Positions 34,933 through 43,777 of a stretch of 64,000 nt of DNA are shown here, one piece after another; the first letter of the stretch is position 1, and the number at the start of each line of letters is the position of its first letter. The notes under the pieces are model-generated. The model had not been told where the DNA came from. It made no database searches and worked only from the letters and a program-made list of their open reading frames with translations. The DNA is from Longispora fulva (GTDB lineage: Bacteria; Actinomycetota; Actinomycetes; Mycobacteriales; Micromonosporaceae): the NCBI RefSeq assembly GCF_015751905.1, contig NZ_JADOUF010000001.1:4340001-4404000 (forward strand), read 5' to 3'. The translations under genes were made by a program, and so were the position numbers.

Positions 34933-34942
34933 GAAATATGTC

Positions 34943-37900
34943 CTATTTGGCGTTAAAGTAGTTCGCCTCCGGGTGGAACGTGATCAGTGCGTCCGTCGAC
35001 TGCTCCGGCACCAGCTGGAACTCCTCCGACAACTCCACCCCGATCCGGTCGGCCCCCAGCAGCTCCACGATCTTCGACCGGTCCTCCAGGTCCGGACACG
35101 CCGGATACCCGAACGCGTACCGGCAGCCCTGGTAGTCCACGTTGAACAGCCCGTCCAGCGACCCCGGGTCGGCCTCGGCCACCGAACGCCCCCCGGGCAG
35201 GGTCACCTCGGACCGGATCCGCCGGTGCCAGTACTCCGCCAGGGACTCCGTGAGCTGCACCGACAGGCCGTGCACCTCCAGGTAGTCGCGGTAGGCGTTG
35301 CCTGCGAACAGCTTGTTCGCGTACTCGCTGACCGGGTTGCCCACCGTCACCAGCTGGAACGCCACCACGTCCAGCTCGCCGGAGTCCTTCGGCCGGTAGA
35401 AGTCCGCCAGGCACAGCCGCCGGTCCCTGCGCTGCCGGGGGAACGTGAACCGGGCCCGCTCGCTGTGCCCGTTCTCGTCGAGCACCACGAGGGTGTTGTC
35501 CTCCGAGTACGCCGGGAAGTAGCCGTACACCACCGCCGACTCGAGGACCTGGTCGGCGGTGAGCCGGTCCAGCCAGTACCGCAGCCGGGGACGGCCCTCG
35601 GTCTCCACCAGCTCCTCGTAGGAGGGACCCTCGCCGCCGCGCGCGGCCTTCAGGCCCCACTGGCCGAGGAACGTGGCCCGCTCGTCCAGCAGCGCGGCGT
35701 AGTCGGCCAGCGGGATGCCCTTGACGACCCGGGAGCCGAAGAACGGCGGGGTGACCACCGGGGCGTCGGCGGCGACGTCGGAGCGGGTCGTGTCGTCCAG
35801 CGACGGCTCGGCCTCGCGGACGACCGCCCGGTGCCGTTCCCGGCGGGCCTTGCGCTCGGCCGTCTTGGCGATCTGCTCGGCCGACAGGACCGGCGCGCCG
35901 CCCCGCTTGGCGGTCATCACCCGGTCCATCAGGGACAGGCCCTCGAAGGCGTCGCGGGCGTAGTAGACCTCGCCGCCGTCGTACATGTCGCGCAGGTCGT
36001 CCTCGACGAACGACCGGGTCAGCGCCGCCCCGCCGAGCATCACCGGCCACCGCGACGCCATGCCGCGCTGCAGCATCTCCGCCAGGTTGTCCTTCATGAT
36101 CACGGTGGACTTGACCAACAGGCCCGACATGCCGATGCAGTCCGCGTCGTGCTCGGCGGCGGCGTCGAGGATCGCGTTGATCGGCTGCTTGATGCCGATG
36201 TTGACGACCGTGTACCCGTTGTTCGACAGGATGATGTCGACCAGGTTCTTGCCGATGTCGTGCACGTCGCCCTTGACGGTGGCCAGCACGATCGTGCCCT
36301 TGTCGGTGGTGTCGGCCTTGTCCATGTGCGGTTCGAGGTAGGCCACGGCGGTCTTCATGACCTCCGCGGACTGGAGCACGAACGGCAGCTGCATCTGGCC
36401 GGAGCCGAACAGGTCGCCGACCGTCTTCATGCCCTCCAGCAGCGTGTCGTTGATGATCGCGATGGCGGTGCGGTCGACCAGGGCCGCGTCCAGGTCGACC
36501 TCCAGGCCGTTGCGCTCCCCGTCGATGATCCGGCGCTGGAGCCGCTCGTCCAGCGGGAGCGCCGCCAGCTCCTCGGCGCGCGAGGCCCGGGCGGAGGCCG
36601 CGTCGACCCCGTCGAACAGGTCCAGCAGCTTGGACAGCGGATCGTAGTCGACGCTGCCGTCGGCGTGGTAGGTCCGCTTGTCGTACACCAGGTCGAGGGC
36701 CACCGAGCGCTGCTCGTCCGGGATCTTCGACATCGGCAGGATCTTGCTGGCGTGCACGATGGCGCTGGTCAGGCCGGCCTCGACGCACTCGTGCAGGAAC
36801 ACCGAGTTCAGCACCTGGCGGGCCGCCGGGTTCAGGCCGAAGGACACGTTGGACAGGCCCAGGGTGAAGTTGATCCCCGGGTACATCGCCGTGATCCGCC
36901 GGATCGCCTCGATCGTCTCGATCGCGTCGCGCCGGGTCTCCTCCTGACCGGTGGACACCGGGAACACCAGGCAGTCGACCATGATATCCGATATACGCAT
37001 TCCCCACTTGCCGGTCAGGTCCTCGATCAGGCGGGATGCAACTCGGACCTTCCACTCGGCGGTACGGGCCTGGCCCTCCTCGTCGATGGTCAGCGCCACG
37101 ACGGCCGCGCCGTGCTCCTTCACCAGGTGCATCATCCGGGTGTACCTCGACTCCGGCCCCTCGCCGTCCTCGTAGTTCACCGAGTTGACGATGCACCGGC
37201 CGCCGAGCCGTTCCAGCCCGGCCTCCACGACGTTGGGCTCGGTGGAGTCGAGCATGATCGGCAGGGTGGACGCGGTGGCGAACCGGCCCGCCAGCTCGCC
37301 CATGTCCCCGGCCCCGTCCCGGCCGACGTAGTCGACGTTGAGGTCGAGCATGTGCGAACCGGACCGGATCTGCTCCCGGGCCGTCTCCACGCACTTCTGC
37401 CAGTCGCCGGCCAGCATCGCCTCGCGGAAGGCCTTCGAGCCGTTCGCGTTGGTCCGCTCGCCGACCATCAGCACGCCGGCGTCCTGCACGAACGGCACGT
37501 GGTGGTACAGCGACGACACGCCGGCGTCGGTCACCGGGTTCCGGACGGCCGGGGTGAGCCCGCGCACCGCGTCGGCGGTCTGCCGGATGTGCTCGGGGGT
37601 CGTGCCGCAGCACCCGCCGACCAGGCTCACGCCGTACTCGAGGACGAAACGCTTCAGGGCGTCGGCCAGCTCGGCCGGCCCGAGGGGGTAGACCGCGCCG
37701 CGCGGGCCCAGCTCCGGCAGGCCGGCGTTCGGCATCACCGACAGGCCGACCGTGGCGTGCTGGGACAGGTAGCGCAGGTGCTCGCTCATCTCGGCCGGGC
37801 CGGTCGCGCAGTTCAGCCCGATGTAGTCGATCCCGAGCGGCTCCAGGGCGGTCAGCGCCGCGCCGATCTCCGAGCCGAGCAGCATCGTGCCGGTGGTCTC

Positions 37901-38476
37901 CACCGTCACGTGACAGATCAACGCGACCCGCTGGCCGGTGGCGGCCATGGCCCGCTTCGCGCCGACGATCGCCGCCTTGGTCTGCAGCAGGTCCTGGCAG
38001 GTCTCCACGAGGATGCCGTCGACGCCGCCGCGGACCAGCCCCTCGCAACACTGCTGGTAGTAGTCGCGCAGCAGGGCGTACGGGGCGTGGCCGAGGGTCG
38101 GCAGCTTCGTACCGGGACCCACCGAGCCGAGCACGTAGCGCGGCCACTCGGGGGTCGAGAAACGGTCGGCGGACTCGCGCGCGATCCGGGCCCCGGACTC
38201 GGCCAGCTCGTAGGACCGGTCGACAATGCCGTATTCGCCGAGATTGCCGTAGTTCGCACCGAAGGTATTTGTCTCGACGCAGTCGGCGCCCGCGGCGAAA
38301 TACGCGTCGTGGATCTCCCGGACCACCTCCGGACGGGTGACGTTCAGGATCTCGTTACAGCCCTCATGACCCTGGAAGTCTTCCAACGGGAGGTCGTATT
38401 CCTGCAGCATGGTGCCCATGGCCCCGTCACAGACGAGCACCCGGGAACCCAGAGCTGAGAGTAGAGATTCAGTCAC
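34943..38476 (-). CDS. metH: Cobalamin-dependent methionine synthase
   Basis: The protein has 1177 aa with all four MetH modules. The N-terminal homocysteine domain (1-305) carries the zinc cysteines in VGGCCGTTPEH. The methyltetrahydrofolate/pterin domain (about 325-590) includes VGERTNANGSKAF. The B12-binding region (about 630-880) has the DxHxxG motif in GDVHDIGKNLVDI, whose histidine (near 740) ligates cobalt. The activation domain is C-terminal (about 900-1177). It methylates homocysteine to methionine in the cytoplasm. No B12 riboswitch is seen upstream, although one controls cbtB 5 kb away. Confidence 0.97.
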   Translation of the reverse strand: MTESLLSALGSRVLVCDGAMGTMLQEYDLPLEDFQGHEGCNEILNVTRPEVVREIHDAYFAAGADCVETNTFGANYGNLGEYGIVDRSYELAESGARIARESADRFSTPEWPRYVLGSVGPGTKLPTLGHAPYALLRDYYQQCCEGLVRGGVDGILVETCQDLLQTKAAIVGAKRAMAATGQRVALICHVTVETTGTMLLGSEIGAALTALEPLGIDYIGLNCATGPAEMSEHLRYLSQHATVGLSVMPNAGLPELGPRGAVYPLGPAELADALKRFVLEYGVSLVGGCCGTTPEHIRQTADAVRGLTPAVRNPVTDAGVSSLYHHVPFVQDAGVLMVGERTNANGSKAFREAMLAGDWQKCVETAREQIRSGSHMLDLNVDYVGRDGAGDMGELAGRFATASTLPIMLDSTEPNVVEAGLERLGGRCIVNSVNYEDGEGPESRYTRMMHLVKEHGAAVVALTIDEEGQARTAEWKVRVASRLIEDLTGKWGMRISDIMVDCLVFPVSTGQEETRRDAIETIEAIRRITAMYPGINFTLGLSNVSFGLNPAARQVLNSVFLHECVEAGLTSAIVHASKILPMSKIPDEQRSVALDLVYDKRTYHADGSVDYDPLSKLLDLFDGVDAASARASRAEELAALPLDERLQRRIIDGERNGLEVDLDAALVDRTAIAIINDTLLEGMKTVGDLFGSGQMQLPFVLQSAEVMKTAVAYLEPHMDKADTTDKGTIVLATVKGDVHDIGKNLVDIILSNNGYTVVNIGIKQPINAILDAAAEHDADCIGMSGLLVKSTVIMKDNLAEMLQRGMASRWPVMLGGAALTRSFVEDDLRDMYDGGEVYYARDAFEGLSLMDRVMTAKRGGAPVLSAEQIAKTAERKARRERHRAVVREAEPSLDDTTRSDVAADAPVVTPPFFGSRVVKGIPLADYAALLDERATFLGQWGLKAARGGEGPSYEELVETEGRPRLRYWLDRLTADQVLESAVVYGYFPAYSEDNTLVVLDENGHSERARFTFPRQRRDRRLCLADFYRPKDSGELDVVAFQLVTVGNPVSEYANKLFAGNAYRDYLEVHGLSVQLTESLAEYWHRRIRSEVTLPGGRSVAEADPGSLDGLFNVDYQGCRYAFGYPACPDLEDRSKIVELLGADRIGVELSEEFQLVPEQSTDALITFHPEANYFNAK

Positions 38477-38561
38477 CCGTTCAGGTTAGTGGAGCGGAAT
38501 TGTTTCCGCCCTCACGGACCTGCGTGACTTCCAGCCCACCCGGGCGACGTAGTCTGACCGG

Positions 38562-39419
38562 GTGACCGAATTCGACGGCCTGCCGGTGCTCCGCTCGCCC
38601 ATCGCCATCGCCGCCTTCGAGGGGTGGAACGACGCGGCGGATTCCGCGACCGCGGCCATCGAACACCTCGATGCCGTGTGGGACGCGCGACCCATCGCGG
38701 CCGTGGACCCCGACGACTACTACGACTTCCAGGTCACCCGCCCCGTCATCTCCCTCGTCGAGGGCGAGGCCCGGCGGATCGACTGGCCGACCACCCAGTT
38801 CCTGGTCGCCACCCCGCCGGAACTCGACCGCGACATCGTGCTGATCCGGGGCATCGAGCCGAACATGCGGTGGAAGGCCTTCTCCGAGGACGTCCTGGAG
38901 ATGTGCCACAGCCTCGGCGTCGAACGCATCGTGCTGCTCGGCGCCCTGCTCGCCGACGTGCCGTACACCCGGCCGCTCCCGGTGTCGGGCACCTCCACGG
39001 ACCCGGCGGAGACCGAGCGCCTCGGCCTGGTCGGCGCCCGCTACGAGGGCCCCACCGGCATCGTCGGCGTCCTGCACGAGGCCGCCACCCGCGCCGAGCT
39101 CAACGTCGTGTCCTTCTGGGCGCACGTCCCGCACTACGCGTCGAACCCGCCCTGCCCCAAGGCGACCCTGGCCCTGCTGCACCACATCGAGGAGCTGCTC
39201 GACCTGCCCGTGCCCCTGGCCGGGCTGTCGGAGGAGGCCACCGAGTGGGAGCGGCGGATCACCGCGCTCGCCGAGGAGGACAGCGAGCTGGGCGACTACG
39301 TCCGCCAGCTGGAGCAGCGCGAGGGCGACGCCGGGCTGCGGCCGCTGTCGGGCGACGAGATCGCCAAGGAGTTCGAGAAGTACCTGCGCCGGCGGGGCGG
39401 CCCGACCTCCCAGGCTTAA
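38562..39419 (+). CDS. PAC2 family protein
   Basis: The protein has 285 aa with PAC2-family landmarks: IAAFEGWNDAADSATAAIEH at the N-terminus, DPDDYYDFQVTRP and LGALLADVPYTRP. PAC2 proteins resemble eukaryotic proteasome-assembly chaperones and are universal in actinobacteria, which have 20S proteasomes; the bacterial role is unproven. GTG 38562 gives the family-typical start. Divergent from metH over 85 bases, and convergent with glsA across a hairpin. Confidence 0.88.
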   Translation: MTEFDGLPVLRSPIAIAAFEGWNDAADSATAAIEHLDAVWDARPIAAVDPDDYYDFQVTRPVISLVEGEARRIDWPTTQFLVATPPELDRDIVLIRGIEPNMRWKAFSEDVLEMCHSLGVERIVLLGALLADVPYTRPLPVSGTSTDPAETERLGLVGARYEGPTGIVGVLHEAATRAELNVVSFWAHVPHYASNPPCPKATLALLHHIEELLDLPVPLAGLSEEATEWERRITALAEEDSELGDYVRQLEQREGDAGLRPLSGDEIAKEFEKYLRRRGGPTSQA

Positions 39420-39490
39420 AGATCAACTTCATCGGACGGTTACGGCGACACCTGCTCCGGCATCCACCGGCCCTCCGCGTGATCCGCACG

Positions 39491-39509
39491 CGCCCCGGTG
39501 GCCGGGGCG
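39491..39509. terminator. Hairpin between convergent PAC2 and glsA genes
   Basis: CGCCCCGG (39491-39498) pairs perfectly with CCGGGGCG (39502-39509) over a 3-base loop. It lies a few bases past the glsA stop and can serve both strands. Confidence 0.6.
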
Positions 39510-39513
39510 GCTT

Positions 39514-40470
39514 CTAGAAGACCGACCAGCCCGTCAGGGTCGTGAACGCGTCCAGCGCCGCCAGCCCCGCGACCGAGTTCCCGCTCTCGTCCAGCCCCGG
39601 CCCCCACACGGCGATCGCGCACCGGTTGGGCACCACCGCCAGGATGGCCCCGCCGACCCCGCTCTTGGCCGGCAGCCCGACCCGGTAGGCGACCTCCCCC
39701 GCCGAGTCGTACGTCCCACACGTCAGCATCGTCGCGTTCAGCCGCTTGGCGTCACTGCGCGACAACAGCCGGGACCCGTCGGCCGCCGTACCGTGCCGGG
39801 CCAGGAACCGACCGGCCAGCGCCAACTCCTCGCACGTCATGACCAGGGAACACTGCCAGGTGTAGTGCTCCAGCACGTCGGCGACCGGGTTCTCCAGGTT
39901 CCCGTAGCTGGCCAGCAGGTGGGCCAGGGCGGCGTTGCGGTGCCCGTGCTCGGCCTCCGACTCCGCGACCTTCAGGTCGAAGTCGATACTCGGCCCCACC
40001 CCGGCCAGCCCGCCCGGCTCCCCGCCGGGCCGACCGCCCTCAGCCCGCAGAAAGTCGCGGACCGCACCCCGGGCGTCCCCGGTCAGGGTCAACAACCGGT
40101 CTGTCACCACGAGCGCCCCGGCGTTGATGAACGGGTTCCGCGGGATCCCCCGGTCCTGCTCCAGTTGCAACAGCGAGTTGAACGGGTTCCCCGACGGCTC
40201 CCGGCTGACCCGCCGCCAGATCGCCTCGCCATCGGCGTGCAACACCAGCGCGAGGCTGAACACCTTCGTCACGCTCTGCACGGACAACGGCACCCGCCAG
40301 TCCCCGGTCCCGTACACCGCGCCGTCCACGGTGGCGACGGCCATCCCGAACTGGCCGGGGTCCACGGCGGCGAGCGCCGGAATGTAGTCGGCGACCCGGC
40401 CGCCGCCCACGACGTCGGCGACCTGCTCGCGGACCTGGCCCAGGATCTGCGGGTACTCCATGTCGATCAT
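39514..40470 (-). CDS. glsA: Glutaminase A
   Basis: The protein has 318 aa of the serine-dependent glutaminase family, which hydrolyses glutamine to glutamate and ammonia. The SxxK active-site motif is in SVQSVTKVFSLAL (Ser66, Lys69). Other conserved blocks are PFNSLLQLE, RNPFINAGALV and KSGVGGAILAVVP. ATG 40470 has GGGGGA 5 bases upstream and overlaps the TGA of a small upstream gene by 4 bases. There is no STAS domain. Confidence 0.95.
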   Translation of the reverse strand: MIDMEYPQILGQVREQVADVVGGGRVADYIPALAAVDPGQFGMAVATVDGAVYGTGDWRVPLSVQSVTKVFSLALVLHADGEAIWRRVSREPSGNPFNSLLQLEQDRGIPRNPFINAGALVVTDRLLTLTGDARGAVRDFLRAEGGRPGGEPGGLAGVGPSIDFDLKVAESEAEHGHRNAALAHLLASYGNLENPVADVLEHYTWQCSLVMTCEELALAGRFLARHGTAADGSRLLSRSDAKRLNATMLTCGTYDSAGEVAYRVGLPAKSGVGGAILAVVPNRCAIAVWGPGLDESGNSVAGLAALDAFTTLTGWSVF

Positions 40471-40760
40471 TGTGTCCCCCGCGGGCGGGTGCGAGGGGAC
40501 GGGCCCTGTCCTGACCCGCCCCCTCCTTCCACCCCCCTCTGGGCGGTTCGAGGCGCGGCCGTCCACCCTCGGCGCGCGTCGACCACGGTGTCCGCGCCGG
40601 ACATCGGGTAACGGAACGTCACCTGACCTTCCTCCAAAAGCGCGATGAACGCCCGCCCCTGCTCCGGGACGGCACCGGGCAGCCTCGGGGCGCTCCCGTG
40701 CGGCCCGCGTATGCCGACCGCCCGGGCGACGGTGACCGGGACGCTCCCCGTCGCGGCCAC
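40467..40760 (-). CDS. Small hypothetical gene coupled to glsA
   Basis: The predicted 97-aa protein matches no family I know. Support: a strong third-position GC bias with lower second-position GC through most of the frame, and an exact ATGA overlap of its stop with the glsA start, the coupling style used throughout this window. A segment such as GRAFIALLEEGQVTFRYPM looks like a small folded domain; the last 25 residues are Gly/Pro/Arg-rich. GTG 40760 lacks a clear ribosome site, so the start is uncertain. Confidence 0.5.
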   Translation of the reverse strand: MAATGSVPVTVARAVGIRGPHGSAPRLPGAVPEQGRAFIALLEEGQVTFRYPMSGADTVVDARRGWTAAPRTAQRGVEGGGGSGQGPSPRTRPRGTQ

Positions 40761-40919
40761 CGCCGGCCCCGGGTCGGCACCCTGCCCGGCGCGGTGGAGG
40801 TCGCGCCGGTACCGCCACGGTATGGGTGGCCGACGGCCGTTCGATACGGAGAAATCCCTTGCACCGTGGCATCCGTCACACTTCTATGGCATCCTAGGAA
40901 CCTGCGCAGGGAGGCGCCC
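40761..40919. promoter_or_regulatory. Divergent control region with TGGCATCC direct repeats
   Basis: The octamer TGGCATCC occurs at 40867-40874 and 40887-40894, exactly 20 bases apart (two helical turns), just before the ribosome site of the GntR gene. It could be an operator for this regulator. Nothing else is recognisable. Confidence 0.4.
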
Positions 40920-41711
40920 GTGTCCGTCAATCCCGGGGCCGCCGAGTGGCCCCACCGCCAGATCGCCGACCAGATCCGTGCCAAGATCCAACACGGCGAC
41001 TGGGGACCCGGCGAGAAGCTGCCCTCGATTCCCGACATCGGCCAGATCTACGGGGTGGCCAAGCAGACCGCGCAGCGCGCGATCGACCAGCTCCGGATCG
41101 AGGGGCTGCTGATCACCCGGCCCGGCTCGGGGACCTATGTCCGGGGCGTGCGCCGTCGACTCGCCCGCCTCGCGCGCGGCCGGTACGGGCCCACCCGCGG
41201 CTACCACACCGACCCGGGCGGCCACTACCGCCAGCAGGTCACCCTGGTTGGCCGGTCCCCCGCGCCGCACGAGGTGGCCGGGGCGTTCGGGGTGCCCGAC
41301 GGCGCGGAGCTGCTGGTGCGGCGGGCCCTGATCACGAGCCAGGACCAGGTGGTGGAGGTCAGCGCGAGCTGGTTGCGGCCGTCGGAGGTCGCCGGCAGTC
41401 CCCTCGACGGGCTGGCCCCGCTGACCCGGCCGCTCTACCAGGAGGTCGAGGAGGCCACCGGCCGGCGGTACGTGTACGCGACCGACCAGCTCAGCGCCCG
41501 GCTGCCCACCCGGGAGGAGGCCGAGACCCTGCAGATCAGGGCGGACACCCCGGTGTTGACCCTGCTGCACACGGCCTTCGACGCCGACCGGCGCACGATC
41601 GAGGTCACCCAGTCGACCTGGCCCGGCCCGACGACCCTGCTGACCGACGACTACAAGGTGCCGGGCCCCCGCCCCCACCTGGAGGACGGGCCGGACGTCT
41701 TCCTGGCCTGA
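40920..41711 (+). CDS. GntR family regulator, HutC subfamily (UTRA domain)
   Basis: The protein has 263 aa. The winged-helix domain spans about 10-75 (IADQIRAKIQHGDWGPGEKL, KQTAQRAIDQLRIEGLL) and the UTRA ligand-binding domain about 95-250 (GAELLVRRALI, FDADRRTIEVTQSTWPG). HutC-type regulators bind small metabolites such as sugars or amino-acid derivatives. GTG 40920 has AGGGAGG (40908-40914) at ideal spacing. The ligand is unknown. Confidence 0.88.
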   Translation: MSVNPGAAEWPHRQIADQIRAKIQHGDWGPGEKLPSIPDIGQIYGVAKQTAQRAIDQLRIEGLLITRPGSGTYVRGVRRRLARLARGRYGPTRGYHTDPGGHYRQQVTLVGRSPAPHEVAGAFGVPDGAELLVRRALITSQDQVVEVSASWLRPSEVAGSPLDGLAPLTRPLYQEVEEATGRRYVYATDQLSARLPTREEAETLQIRADTPVLTLLHTAFDADRRTIEVTQSTWPGPTTLLTDDYKVPGPRPHLEDGPDVFLA

Positions 41712-41996
41712 CCACAAGACGGTTACGGAGGTCCCTGCCCCAGCTCCCATCGGCCCCGCCCAGCGTGCCGGGGCCCGGCCGCCCAGCGCCAGCACCGCCG
41801 AGCGCGGCCCGGGACCCGTCGACTCAGAGAGCCGGGCTACTCGACGGGGGTCGGGCCAGGCGGCGCGGGCGTTGCGGTGCCGTCCGGCCCAGGGTCGCCG
41901 TCGGATGCCGGGTCGGTCCCCTCCGTAATCGTCTGACGGGTTGAGAGGGTTTCTAAACCGGTGGCCCGGGCGGGGCTGGGCGGACACAATCCCGGG

Positions 41997-43223
41997 ATGA
42001 GGATTCCCCTGCCGGCCGTGTTGCGCGAGGAGAGGCAGTTCGCGCTGCTGTTCGCCGGGCAGGCGCTGTCTACCCTGGGCGACCGGGTGACGTTCGTGGC
42101 GCTGCCGTTCGCGGTGCTGGCCATCGGCGGGACGGCGGCCGACGTGGGCTGGGTGATCGCGGCGGCGACCGTGCCGTTCCTGCTGTTCACACTGGTCGGC
42201 GGGGTATGGGCGGACCGGTTGCCCCGGCACCGGGTGATGCTGGTGTCGGATGTGGTGCGCTGCGGCACCCAGGTCGTGGCCGCGACCCTGCTCGCCGGCG
42301 GGGACGCCCGGGTCTGGCACCTGGTGGCGCTGATGGCGATCTTCGGCACGGCCGACGCGTTCTTCAGTCCGGCGCTCGCCGGGCTCGTGCCCCTGACCGT
42401 GCGGCCCGAGCGGTTGCAGGAGGCCAACGCGTTGCGCGGCCTCGTGATGTCCGCCGGGCTCGTCGCGGGGCCGGCGCTCGCCGGTGGTCTCGTGGTGGCG
42501 TTCGGGCCGGGGGGCGCGTTGGCGGCGGACGCCGCGACGTTCGCGGTGAGCGCGGTGTTCCTGGCCAGGTTGCGGCCCCGGGCGGGGGCGCCGGAGCGGG
42601 CAGGGGACTTCCTCGCGGAGTTGCGCGACGGGTTCCGGGCGGTGCGGAGCCGCAGCTGGGTGTGGTCGACCCTGACCGCCACCGCCGTGTACCACCTGGT
42701 CGTCCTGCCCTCGGTGTTCGTCCTCGGCCCGGTGCTCGCCGAGCGGGAGCTGGGCGGGGCGTCGGGCTGGGCCGTGGTGGTCGCGGCGTTCGGGGTGGGG
42801 TCCATCGTGGGCGACGTGGTCGCGCTGCGCTGGCGGCCGGGGCGTCCGCTGCTGGTCGCCGCGGCGGCGTTGGCCGTGGGCTCGTGTCAGGCGCTGATCA
42901 TCGGTGGCGGCGGGTCACTGGCCGTGATCGCGGTGCTGGAGGGGGTGACCGGGGTCGCGGTGTCGTTGTGCTTCACGTTGTGGGAGACGGCGTTGCAGAC
43001 CCACATCCCGGAGGGTTCGCTGTCGCGGGTGACGTCGTTCGACCTGCTGGTCACCGTGGGGTCGATGCCGGTGGGGATGGCGCTGGCCGGGCCGGCGGCC
43101 GACGCGTTCGGGCTGCATCCGACGCTCGCGGTGATGACGCTGGTGGGGGTGCCGTCGGCGTTGGCGCTGTTCGCGGTACGGGGCGTGCGGCGGCTGTCCG
43201 CCGTCGCGGAGCCGGGGACGTGA
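41997..43223 (+). CDS. MFS transporter (enterobactin-exporter-like/MFS_3)
   Basis: The protein has 408 aa with about 12 membrane helices. The motif ADRLPRHRVMLVSD after helix 2 is the MFS motif-A region, and LFAGQALSTLGDRVTFVALP begins helix 1, typical of the actinobacterial MFS_3 exporters. ATG 41997 is used; GTG 41961 is an in-frame alternative. The 285 bases upstream hold no other gene. Substrate unknown. Confidence 0.85.
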   Translation: MRIPLPAVLREERQFALLFAGQALSTLGDRVTFVALPFAVLAIGGTAADVGWVIAAATVPFLLFTLVGGVWADRLPRHRVMLVSDVVRCGTQVVAATLLAGGDARVWHLVALMAIFGTADAFFSPALAGLVPLTVRPERLQEANALRGLVMSAGLVAGPALAGGLVVAFGPGGALAADAATFAVSAVFLARLRPRAGAPERAGDFLAELRDGFRAVRSRSWVWSTLTATAVYHLVVLPSVFVLGPVLAERELGGASGWAVVVAAFGVGSIVGDVVALRWRPGRPLLVAAAALAVGSCQALIIGGGGSLAVIAVLEGVTGVAVSLCFTLWETALQTHIPEGSLSRVTSFDLLVTVGSMPVGMALAGPAADAFGLHPTLAVMTLVGVPSALALFAVRGVRRLSAVAEPGT

Positions 43224-43299
43224 TCCCTGCCCGCCCGTTCGGGTCCGGTTCGATGTGGTCGGGGTACGTTCGGATGTGACGAACGGCACTACCGTCGGG

Positions 43300-43328
43300 T
43301 TGACTGTGGAGCACGCTGCGTCAATGCT
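43300..43328 (+). promoter_or_regulatory. Promoter of the cobalamin riboswitch-cbtBA transcript
   Basis: TTGACT (43300-43305), a 17-base spacer and AATGCT (43323-43328) fit a housekeeping-sigma promoter. The start point would be near 43335, just before the riboswitch. Confidence 0.55.
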
Positions 43329-43351
43329 GAGTGCGCACAAATTAAAGATGA

Positions 43352-43499
43352 GGCGACGGTGCGCAGGAACTCCGGTGTAAGTCCGGGACGGTCCCGCCAC
43401 TGTGACCGGGGAGTTCTCCCTCGTACGCGGCCACTGCCCCGAAGGCGGGAAGGCCGAGGGGCGACGACGATCCGGGAGTCAGGACACTGACCCGTCGTT
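43352..43499 (+). promoter_or_regulatory. Cobalamin riboswitch
   Basis: The conserved core reads GGTGCGCAGGAAC, then CCGGTGTAAGTCCGGGACG, GTCCCGCCACTGTGA and the B12 box around 43476-43489 (AGTCAGGACACTGA). P1 can form between CGACGG (43354-43359) and CCGTCG (43492-43497). It precedes cbtB, so high cobalamin should shut down cobalt uptake. A CCGGGG/CCCCGG stem (43509-43514/43522-43527) next to the cbtB ribosome site (GAGAGGAG) may be the expression platform. Confidence 0.93.
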
Positions 43500-43540
43500 C
43501 TCCCGATACCGGGGCGGGACACCCCGGAGAGGAGTACGAG

Positions 43541-43777
43541 ATGGCTTCCATGACCACTCCGGGCGCCGTTGTCGGCGCCGGGGTCACCCTGCGTCCGATC
43601 CGGGACGGGATCATCATCGGCACGGCGGTCGTTCTCGCCCTGCTGACGCTGTACGCGGTGTTCATCGACCAGGGCGCGCTGCTCGCCCCGCTGCTCGGCA
43701 AGCTGTCGTTCGACAGCAACTTCGTGCACGAGTTCGCCCACGACGCCCGGCACGTCGCCGGCGCACCCTGCCACTGA
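43541..43777 (+). CDS. cbtB: CbtB, cobalt transporter small subunit
   Basis: The protein has 78 aa with one membrane helix (DGIIIGTAVVLALLTLYAVF) and a His-rich end (FVHEFAHDARH, then PCH) that is the CbtB metal-binding tail. GAGAGGAG precedes ATG 43541, and the riboswitch lies immediately upstream. The stop TGA shares its last base with the cbtA start. With CbtA it forms a B12-regulated cobalt uptake system. Confidence 0.93.
   Translation: MASMTTPGAVVGAGVTLRPIRDGIIIGTAVVLALLTLYAVFIDQGALLAPLLGKLSFDSNFVHEFAHDARHVAGAPCH

Noticed and set aside
34088-38458. 1456-residue plus-strand frame opposite metH
   Set aside because: Antisense shadow of MetH and the sigma operon with no recognisable domain.
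40619-41038. Minus-strand frame opposite the GntR gene start
   Set aside because: It crosses the promoter and ribosome site of the regulator and has a Ser/Arg/Pro shadow composition.
41837-42805. 322-residue minus-strand frame opposite the MFS gene
   Set aside because: Shadow of the MFS coding strand; no membrane or domain pattern of its own.
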